Below the pieces are notes generated by a model, which saw nothing but the letters and a program-made list of their open reading frames with translations, had not been told where the DNA came from and made no database searches. The position numbers were made by a program, and so were the translations under genes. Of a DNA stretch of 5,559 nt, positions 1-4,642 are shown piece after piece. Origin of the DNA: Pseudomonadota bacterium (lineage in GTDB: Bacteria > Pseudomonadota > Alphaproteobacteria > Caulobacterales > Caulobacteraceae); the NCBI GenBank assembly GCA_023445955.1, contig JAEXJH010000269.1, positions 1 through 5,559 of the forward strand, written 5' to 3'. Each line of letters starts with the position of its first letter. Position 1 is the stretch's first letter.

Positions 1-380
1 CGGTGAACCTGGGCAAGAACGGCGAGGCCAAGGACAGCTTCCTGGCCGCCTATGGTTCGCTGTCGCTGCTGGACGCCACCAGGAAGGCCTATGCCGCCAT
101 CTTCGGCGCGACGCCGACGGACGCCAAGGTCCATGCCCTGATCGACACGCGCGTCGACTACCTGGCCTATTACGGCGGCGACGGCGCGACCGGGATCGGG
201 ACCAAGGCCGCGATGGTCGGCTTCCTGCTGGCGGCGGCCGCGACCGAGCATGTCGGCGTGATGGCCCAGTCCAACGACGCGTGGCTGACCGACCTGTCCG
301 ACGGAACGGCGCCTTATGCGGTCAACATCCTCGATCCCGCCAACGGCTATTACAGGGCCGACTTCATCTTCGGCGGCTAG
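1..380 (+). CDS. C-terminal part of an RsaA N-terminal-domain-like (S-layer anchor-like) protein, 5' end outside window
   Basis: The frame is open from the left edge and ends at TAG 378-380, giving about 125 visible residues. A GTG at 3-5 could be a start, but no ribosome binding site can be seen, so I treat the gene as 5'-truncated. From memory, the order of features matches roughly residues 130-240 of Caulobacter RsaA, the region that attaches the S-layer to lipopolysaccharide. These are an F-x-AAY segment (visible 13-17), DATRKAYAAIFG (24-35), a DTRVDYL segment (48-54), GTKAAMVGFLLAAAA (66-80) and TDLSDG (96-101). RsaA continues into a long glycine/aspartate-rich RTX-like body; this protein stops 24 residues after DLSDG with no RTX nonapeptides in view. 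It may be a stand-alone anchor-type protein or the end of a longer one. A surface location is inferred from the family. It converges on the methyltransferase gene with a 4-bp overlap. Confidence 0.6.
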   Translation, partial: VNLGKNGEAKDSFLAAYGSLSLLDATRKAYAAIFGATPTDAKVHALIDTRVDYLAYYGGDGATGIGTKAAMVGFLLAAAATEHVGVMAQSNDAWLTDLSDGTAPYAVNILDPANGYYRADFIFGG

Positions 381-1168
381 GCGCGTTTCCGGGCGATGAT
401 GATGTCCTGGTCCTGCATCGGCTGGCGACGCCAAACGCCCAGGGCCTGGTTCAGCACGTCGAGACCCAGAGCTTCGTACTGCGCCAGGATCGGCTCCAGG
501 TCGTAGCCGATCACCGCCTCGGGCAGGTCCGGCGTCGCGGTCCAGCAGCCGTCCAGGGCGTGGACGAAGTCGAAGGCGATCTCGCCGTTGCCGGTGTTGG
601 CGCGGGCCTCTTCGTCGATCAGGTACCAGGAGACGATGCTGGTCCCGTGCGGTTTCAGCACCCGGGCGATCTCCCGGGCGAACTGGGCCTGATCGGCGGC
701 CAGCAGGTGGGTGAACACCGAGCCCAGCCAGACATAGTCGAAACTGGCGTCCGGATAGGGAAAGACGAAGGCGCTGGCCGGCTGCGAGCCTTCCGGATTG
801 TACCGGTCGCTGTGCATGTCGGCGTGCAGGAATTCGAAGCGCTCGTCGCCGACGGCGATGTTGGCTTTGCACCAGTCGATGGCCTGGGCCATCACGTCGA
901 AGCCGGCATAGCGGCCGGTCTCATCCAGATAGTCGACCAAGGGCGCAGCGGCGCGGCCGATGCCGCAGCCGACGTCGAGGAAGGCGTGGTGGGGCTGCAG
1001 GCCGGCGGCGACGAACAGCTCCTTAAACTGCTGGCCCACGCGGATGAAGTCGGCGTCGGCGGCCCCGACCAGATGCCAGAGCTCCTGCGGGGCGGCCACG
1101 GCGTCCGTCGGCGGCGGCGTTGGCGTCGGCGAGAGGGCGCGGCGCAGCTTGGACAGGAGGGCCCGCAT
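377..1168 (-). CDS. class I SAM-dependent methyltransferase
   Basis: A 263-residue protein with the Rossmann-type methyltransferase signature. Motif I is LDVGCGIGR (64-72), the SAM-binding glycine loop. An acidic residue after strand 2 is D91 in YAGFDVM, and D117 lies in HADMHS. Motif IV is the FDYVWLGSVFTHL segment (143-155), and REIARVLKPHG (165-175) is the usual helix and turn before strand 5. The FPYPDASFD...SVFTHLL pattern is, from memory, common in methyltransferases of glycan or lipid gene clusters, but the substrate cannot be read from sequence. The N-terminus carries a Pro/Thr-rich tract (residues 14-21) before the fold. The ATG at 1168 is supported by AAGGAA at 1173-1178 with a 4-nt spacer. 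It lies 58 bp downstream of the acyltransferase gene on the same strand, so co-transcription is possible. It is cytosolic, with no signal peptide or membrane segment. Confidence 0.88.
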   Translation of the reverse strand: MRALLSKLRRALSPTPTPPPTDAVAAPQELWHLVGAADADFIRVGQQFKELFVAAGLQPHHAFLDVGCGIGRAAAPLVDYLDETGRYAGFDVMAQAIDWCKANIAVGDERFEFLHADMHSDRYNPEGSQPASAFVFPYPDASFDYVWLGSVFTHLLAADQAQFAREIARVLKPHGTSIVSWYLIDEEARANTGNGEIAFDFVHALDGCWTATPDLPEAVIGYDLEPILAQYEALGLDVLNQALGVWRRQPMQDQDIIIARKRA

Positions 1169-1196
1169 CCGATTCCTTTCAGGAAGAGCGGCGCGG

Positions 1197-1225
1197 ACCC
1201 TAGCGAGCGATCAAGCTCCAGCCAA
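1197..1225 (-). promoter_or_regulatory. weak candidate promoter for the methyltransferase gene
   Basis: Reading the minus strand in the 58-bp gap after the acyltransferase stop, TTGGCTG (1219-1225) is followed after 14 nt by GCTAGGGT (1197-1204). The Caulobacter housekeeping consensus is TTGACGS, 10-14 nt, then GCTANAWC. The -35-like element matches 5 of 7 positions, but the -10-like element matches only its GCTA half. A start near 1190 would give a leader of about 20 nt. The gene could equally be transcribed from upstream. Confidence 0.2.
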
Positions 1226-1226
1226 C

Positions 1227-1793
1227 CTAGAGGATGGTCTTCAGTTCCGGATGCTTGGGCGTGACGGGCGCATAGAAGGCCGCCAGCACCGCCAGGTCCT
1301 TCTCGTAGTCGCCGCTGGGCATCATGGCCGGGCCCAGGCCCACGACCTTGCGCTTATAGTCCATGAAGCCGGGCACCATCGGCACGCCGGCCTTCAGGGC
1401 GATGTTGTAGAAGCCGGTCTTCCAGCCGCCGGCCTTGCCGCGCGTACCCTCGGGCGCGATCGTCAGCATGAACTCGTCGCGGCGGGCGAACTCGTCGGCC
1501 ATGGCTTGGACCGTGTCGCGCGATTGGGAGCGGTCGATCGGCACGCCGCCCAGGTCCTTCATCAGCTTCTCGAACGGCCAGCGAAACAGCGAGGCCTTGC
1601 CCATGAAGCTGAGCTTCAGGTTCAGCGCGTCGGCCGCGCCCAGGAAGTAGACGAAATCCCAGTTGCTGGTGTGCGGGGCGGCGATGATCACGAACTTGCG
1701 GGTCGTCGTCGGGGCCGAGCCCTCGATCGTCCAACCCTCGCGCTTGAAGAAGGCGACGAGAGTCCAATTCACCACGCGGGCGACCCAGTGCAT
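1227..1793 (-). CDS. PlsC-like lysophospholipid/glycerol-phosphate acyltransferase family protein
   Basis: A 188-residue protein with the conserved blocks of the PlsC acyltransferase family (1-acyl-sn-glycerol-3-phosphate acyltransferase type). Block I is HTSNWD (41-46), the catalytic H-x4-D pair. The MGKASLFRWPF segment (64-74) corresponds to the second block. GGVPIDR (82-88) and APEGTRG (113-119) are the acceptor-phosphate-binding blocks, and GVPMVPGF (136-143) is block IV. The protein is shorter than canonical PlsC (about 240 residues) and lacks a clear N-terminal transmembrane helix. Residues 3-16 are hydrophobic and could sit on the membrane face. It probably transfers an acyl group to a lysolipid or similar acceptor at the inner membrane; the real acceptor is unknown. 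The start at 1793 has a good ribosome binding site, GAGGA at 1801-1805, 7 nt away. It lies 85 bp downstream of trpC on the same strand, beyond a nested inverted repeat, so it may be a separate unit or receive trp read-through. Confidence 0.87.
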   Translation of the reverse strand: MHWVARVVNWTLVAFFKREGWTIEGSAPTTTRKFVIIAAPHTSNWDFVYFLGAADALNLKLSFMGKASLFRWPFEKLMKDLGGVPIDRSQSRDTVQAMADEFARRDEFMLTIAPEGTRGKAGGWKTGFYNIALKAGVPMVPGFMDYKRKVVGLGPAMMPSGDYEKDLAVLAAFYAPVTPKHPELKTIL

Positions 1794-1834
1794 TCGCGTT
1801 TCCTCGCGCGGCGGCTTCTTGTTGCAGGGACTGT

Positions 1835-1876
1835 GATCGGGCGCGGCGGAAAACGCCAGATGGCGAATGCCCGATC
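1835..1876 (-). terminator. nested inverted repeat after trpC, possible weak terminator
   Basis: An exact 8-bp inverted repeat, GATCGGGC (1835-1842) and GCCCGATC (1869-1876), encloses a second one, CGCCA/TGGCG (1854-1858 and 1861-1865). In the trp mRNA direction the inner hairpin is followed directly by four U (1850-1853), like a small intrinsic terminator. The outer stem begins 2 nt after the trpC stop. The inner stem is only 4-5 bp with a minimal loop, so termination would be weak. The outer stem could instead protect the trp mRNA 3' end or reduce read-through into the acyltransferase gene. Confidence 0.4.
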
Positions 1877-1878
1877 CG

Positions 1879-2667
1879 CTAGCCGATCAAGGCGCGGGTG
1901 GCCGCGGTGACGTTGGCCTGACGCATCAGGCTTTCGCCGACCAGCATGGCCTTGGCGCCGGCAGCCTCCATCCGCACGACGTCGTCCGGGGTGAAGATGC
2001 CGCTTTCGGTGACCAGCAGCGCGCCCTCCGGCGCCTGGCTCTTCAGGCGCTCGGTGACGGCCAGGTCGACGACGAAGCTCTTCAGGTCGCGGTTGTTGAT
2101 GCCCACGAGATCCGAGCCCAGGGCGCCGGCGCGAGCCATCTCGGCCTCGTCATGGACTTCCACCAGGGCGTCCATGCCCAGGCGCTTGGCCTCGGCCATC
2201 AGCTCGGCGGCCAGGACGTTGTCGATCATCGCCAGGATGACCAGGATGGCGTCGGCGCCCAGAGCGCGGCTTTCGGCCACCTGCCAGGGATCGACCAGGA
2301 AGTCCTTGCGGATGCAAGGCAGGGCGGTCGCCGCGCGGGCGTCGATCAGATAGGCGTCGGCGCCCTGGAAGCTGGGTCCGTCGGTCAGCACCGAAAGGCA
2401 GGCCGCGCCGCCGGCTTCGTAGTTGCGGGCAAGGGCCGGCGGATCGAAGTCGGCGCGGATCAAGCCCTTGGACGGCGAGGCCTTCTTGATCTCGGCGATC
2501 AGCGACAGCTTGCCGGGCGCGTGGCCGTCGACCAGGGCGCGCTTGAAGCCGCGCGGCGAGGAGGCGGACTGGGCGGCCGATTCGAGCGCGGCCTGGGTGC
2601 GACGACGCTTGCGGTCGGTGACTTCGTCACGCTTGTAGGCGGCGATTTTCGCGAGAATGTCGGTCAT
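1879..2667 (-). CDS. trpC: indole-3-glycerol phosphate synthase
   Basis: A 262-residue (beta/alpha)8-barrel enzyme that converts carboxyphenylamino-deoxyribulose phosphate to indole-3-glycerol phosphate in tryptophan synthesis. The family catalytic residues are all visible: E59 and K61 in [11 protein letters not shown] (58-68), K121 in [13 protein letters not shown] (118-130), E170 in LVEVHDE (168-174), N191 in GINNRDL (189-195), and E221/S222 in LVTESGI (218-224). The phosphate-binding end [10 protein letters not shown] (240-249) is intact. Length is normal for a monofunctional enzyme; there is no TrpF domain fused, and trpF is not in the window. The ATG at 2667 overlaps the trpD stop as ATGA (2664-2667), so translation is probably coupled to trpD. 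A partial GGAAG (2675-2679) lies 7 nt upstream of the start. It is the last gene of the trpGDC run. Confidence 0.97.
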   Translation of the reverse strand: MTDILAKIAAYKRDEVTDRKRRRTQAALESAAQSASSPRGFKRALVDGHAPGKLSLIAEIKKASPSKGLIRADFDPPALARNYEAGGAACLSVLTDGPSFQGADAYLIDARAATALPCIRKDFLVDPWQVAESRALGADAILVILAMIDNVLAAELMAEAKRLGMDALVEVHDEAEMARAGALGSDLVGINNRDLKSFVVDLAVTERLKSQAPEGALLVTESGIFTPDDVVRMEAAGAKAMLVGESLMRQANVTAATRALIG

Positions 2668-3689
2668 GCGGCTGCTTCCGTATTGGTGGCGGCCACCAGG
2701 CCGGCGAGGGCGGCCTTGGCGCGGCCCTGGTCGATGACTTCGGCCGCCAGTTCGATGCCTTCGGACAGGGTCTCGACCTTGTCGGCCACCAGGAAGGCGG
2801 CGGCGGCGTTCAGCAGCACGATGTCGCGATAGGCGCCCTTTTCACCGTCGAACAGGCGGGTGAGGGCGGCGGCGTTGAACGCGGGATCGCCGCCGGTGAT
2901 GTCGGCCAGCGAGGCGCGCGGCAGACCGACAGCCTCGGGCGTGATCGTGAACAGGTGCATGCGGCCGTCGCGCCATTCGGCGACCTCGGTCTCGCCCGTG
3001 GTGGTCAGCTCGTCCATGCCCGAGCCGTGCACCGACCAGGCGCGCTCGGCGCCCAGCGCGCCCAGGGCCTTGGCGATCGGCTCGACGAAGCGCGGGGCCG
3101 AGACGCCCACCACCTGCCGCCTGGCGCCGGCCGGATTGGTCAGCGGACCCAGCAGGTTGAAGATGGTGCGGAAGCCCAGCTGCTGGCGGATCGGCGAGAC
3201 GTGCTTCATCGCCCCGTGATGGGCCTGGGCGAACAGGAAGCAGATGCCGGCCTCGTCCAGCGCTTTGCGCTGCTGCTCGCGCGTGGCGTCGATATTGACG
3301 CCCAGGGCGGTCAGGACGTCGGCGGTGCCGGACTTGGAGGTGATCGCGCGGTTACCGTGCTTGGCGACCTTCAGGCCCCCGCCGGCGGCCACGAAGCCAA
3401 CCGCCGTGGAGATGTTCAGCGTATGCAGGCCATCGCCGCCGGTGCCGCAGACGTCGATGACCTCGTACGGATGCTCTAGCTGCACCGCGGCGCGGCGCAT
3501 GGCGCGGGCGCAGGCGGCGATCTCGCCCACCGTCTCGCCGCGCAGGCGCATGGCGGTGACGGCGGCGGCGACCTGGGCCGGGGTCGGCTCGCCGCGCAGG
3601 CAGGCGGCGAAGAACACCTCGGCGTCGTCGTCGCCCAGGGTCTGGCCGTCGGCCAGCTTGGCCAGCAGCGGCTTGAAAGCGTCGGACAT
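2664..3689 (-). CDS. trpD: anthranilate phosphoribosyltransferase
   Basis: A 341-residue enzyme that transfers phosphoribosyl from PRPP to anthranilate. The signatures are in order: DVCGTGGDG (79-87), the PRPP-binding glycine loop; NIST (92-95); [12 protein letters not shown] (110-121), the KHGN motif; [14 protein letters not shown] (174-187), the anthranilate/Mg region; and GMDEL (224-228) with the conserved Asp-Glu pair. The frame stays open for 124 codons upstream inside trpG, but that stretch is an arginine/proline-rich out-of-frame translation. The ATG at 3689 gives the normal family length and begins with a normal N-terminal helix. It lies 8 nt after the trpG TAG. The only ribosome-binding-like bases are AGG at the trpG stop, so reinitiation after trpG is likely. 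It is a separate gene, not fused to trpG as in enterobacteria. Confidence 0.97.
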   Translation of the reverse strand: MSDAFKPLLAKLADGQTLGDDDAEVFFAACLRGEPTPAQVAAAVTAMRLRGETVGEIAACARAMRRAAVQLEHPYEVIDVCGTGGDGLHTLNISTAVGFVAAGGGLKVAKHGNRAITSKSGTADVLTALGVNIDATREQQRKALDEAGICFLFAQAHHGAMKHVSPIRQQLGFRTIFNLLGPLTNPAGARRQVVGVSAPRFVEPIAKALGALGAERAWSVHGSGMDELTTTGETEVAEWRDGRMHLFTITPEAVGLPRASLADITGGDPAFNAAALTRLFDGEKGAYRDIVLLNAAAAFLVADKVETLSEGIELAAEVIDQGRAKAALAGLVAATNTEAAA

Positions 3690-3697
3690 GATCGCGC

Positions 3698-4294
3698 CTA
3701 GACCCAGATCTGCGCGTCGCGCTTGACGCCGGCCAGGTCCATGAAGTTGGCCAGCATCTGATGGCCGCCTTCGGTGGCGATCGATTCCGGGTGGAACTGG
3801 ACGCCGAACACCGGACGCGTCCGGTGCTGCACGCCCATGATCTCGCCGTCGTCGGTCCAGGCGGTGACCTCCAGCTCGGCGGGCAGGTCCTCGCGGCGGA
3901 CGGCCAGCGAGTGATAGCGCGTGGCGGTGAACGGGTTGGGCAGGCCCTTGAAGATGCCCTTGTCGTCGTGGCGGACCTTGCTGACCTTGCCGTGCATGAC
4001 GGCCTTGGCGCGGATCACCTCGCCGCCATAGGCTTGGCCGATCGCCTGGTGACCCAGGCACACGCCCAGGATCGGCAGGTCGGCGGGGGCGCTGGTCAGC
4101 AGCGGTAGGCAGATACCGGCCTGGTCCGGGGCCTTGGGGCCCGGCGACAGCAGGACGGCGGCCGGCTGCAGGCCCAGGGCCTCCGACACGGTCAGCGCGT
4201 CGTTGCGGTAGACGACGGTCTCGGCCCCCAGCTCGTTCAGATAGTGGACGAGGTTGTAGGTGAAGCTGTCGTAGTTATCGATGACGAGGATCAT
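3698..4294 (-). CDS. trpG: anthranilate synthase glutamine amidotransferase subunit (component II)
   Basis: A 198-residue class I glutamine amidotransferase that supplies ammonia from glutamine to TrpE. Visible features are the N-terminal [10 protein letters not shown] (6-15), SPGP (50-53) of the oxyanion region, the nucleophile C79 in GVCLGHQ (77-83), HG (101-102), YHSL (127-130), and the H168/E170 of the triad in FHPES (167-171). The subunit may also serve PabB for p-aminobenzoate, as in Bacillus; nothing here decides that, but trpD and trpC downstream favour tryptophan. The start at 4294 has AAAGG (4302-4306) 7 nt upstream. It is the first gene of trpGDC, with its own promoter candidate. 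Codons for residues 157-162 form an exact 18-bp palindrome. Confidence 0.96.
   Translation of the reverse strand: MILVIDNYDSFTYNLVHYLNELGAETVVYRNDALTVSEALGLQPAAVLLSPGPKAPDQAGICLPLLTSAPADLPILGVCLGHQAIGQAYGGEVIRAKAVMHGKVSKVRHDDKGIFKGLPNPFTATRYHSLAVRREDLPAELEVTAWTDDGEIMGVQHRTRPVFGVQFHPESIATEGGHQMLANFMDLAGVKRDAQIWV
3809..3826. repeat. exact 18-bp palindrome inside trpG
   Basis: CACCGGACGCGTCCGGTG reads identically on both strands with no central spacer; the flanking bases do not extend it. It covers six codons of trpG (His-Arg-Thr-Arg-Pro-Val, residues 157-162), a few residues before the catalytic FHPES motif. It may be chance within coding sequence or a protein-binding or restriction/methylation target. 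Confidence 0.9.
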
Positions 4295-4315
4295 GACGCC
4301 GCCTTTCGAAGGTCG

Positions 4316-4343
4316 GTTCTAGCCTGCGCGAGCCTGATGTGTA
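4316..4343 (-). promoter_or_regulatory. promoter candidate for trpGDC
   Basis: On the minus strand GCTAGAAC (4316-4323) matches the Caulobacter housekeeping -10 consensus GCTANAWC exactly. The -35 position, 13 nt upstream, holds TACACAT (4337-4343), only 3 of 7 matches to TTGACGS, so an activator may be needed. A transcript would start near 4309 and reach the trpG ATG after about 15 nt, just enough for the ribosome binding site at 4302-4306. Confidence 0.5.
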
Positions 4344-4367
4344 GCGGCATTTTCGCGCGCGGCCTTC

Positions 4368-4388
4368 AGTTACGGTTACAGCGGTCAC
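4368..4388. repeat. three GGTTAC-like direct repeats in the divergent spacer
   Basis: AGTTAC (4368-4373), GGTTAC (4374-4379) and GGTCAC (4383-4388) lie as direct repeats, two adjacent and the third after 3 nt. They sit about 60-80 nt upstream of the inferred trpG start and 20-40 nt upstream of the small plus-strand gene, a plausible place for a regulator acting on either. No factor is recognised. Confidence 0.35.
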
Positions 4389-4409
4389 GCGCATGGGCAT
4401 CATAGGCGC

Positions 4410-4619
4410 ATGGACCCGAGTGATTCCGCCCTGGACCCTGTCGCCGTCGCCTATGTCCGCGCGCTGTTGCGGCAGAAGAACCGTGTCCAGAAGATGGGGC
4501 CGGTTCTGGCCGCTGCGGCTTTCGCCGCACTATGCGCGCTGGCCTTCGCCACGGTGATGGTGCTGGCGCCGCCTGCGGTCACTCAGCACCTCCCGGACGA
4601 CCGGCTCGGCGGTCCTTAG
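4410..4619 (+). CDS. small single-pass membrane protein, function unknown
   Basis: A 69-residue protein I do not recognise. Residues 1-20 are polar to mildly hydrophobic. Residues 21-28 (RQKNRVQK) are strongly basic, and about 31-53 form one hydrophobic, alanine-rich transmembrane helix. A short tail with acidic DD and a GGP end follows. By the positive-inside rule the N-terminus is cytoplasmic and the C-terminus periplasmic; there is no cleavable signal peptide. Roughly 80 percent of codons end in G or C, which supports real coding, though slightly less biased than its neighbours. The start ATG at 4410 is preceded by TAGG (4403-4406), a short spacing for a ribosome binding site. It lies on the strand opposite trpE and trpG, 22 bp from the end of trpE and divergent from trpG. 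Its TAG stop lies within an inverted repeat (4614-4619 with 4635-4640). Confidence 0.6.
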   Translation: MDPSDSALDPVAVAYVRALLRQKNRVQKMGPVLAAAAFAALCALAFATVMVLAPPAVTQHLPDDRLGGP

Positions 4620-4622
4620 CGG

Positions 4623-4642
4623 AATAAAACAGCCCTAAGGCT
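4623..4642 (-). terminator. weak intrinsic terminator candidate after trpE
   Basis: In the trpE mRNA direction, AGCC and GGCT (4639-4642 and 4631-4634) form a 4-bp stem closed by a TTAG loop, followed by G and then TTTTATT (4623-4629). The stem starts on the last base of the trpE stop codon. It is short, so read-through is likely. An alternative 6-bp pairing, CCTTAG with CTAAGG (4614-4619 and 4635-4640), would place the T-run in its loop and would compete with this hairpin. Confidence 0.4.

Noticed and set aside
1087..1140. GGCG-rich repeated stretch at the methyltransferase N-terminus as a tandem repeat or mobile-element scar
   Set aside because: It encodes the Pro/Thr/Ala-rich N-terminal tract in frame; periods are irregular and no flanking duplications are seen.
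281..2832. Long plus-strand open frames (281-1264, 960-1910, 1867-2832) opposite the methyltransferase, acyltransferase and trpC genes
   Set aside because: They lie antisense to genes with clear catalytic motifs, translate to repetitive Gly/Ala/Arg/Val/Asp/Gln-rich sequence without family motifs, and are typical of high-GC third-position bias.
3690..4061. 124-codon N-terminal extension of the trpD frame inside trpG
   Set aside because: It is a Pro/Arg-rich out-of-frame reading of trpG. The ATG at 3689 gives the normal TrpD length and N-terminal sequence.
4295..4409. Riboswitch, T-box or leader-peptide attenuator upstream of trpG
   Set aside because: No short frame with tandem Trp codons, no long stem with a T-run, and the promoter candidate leaves only about 15 nt.
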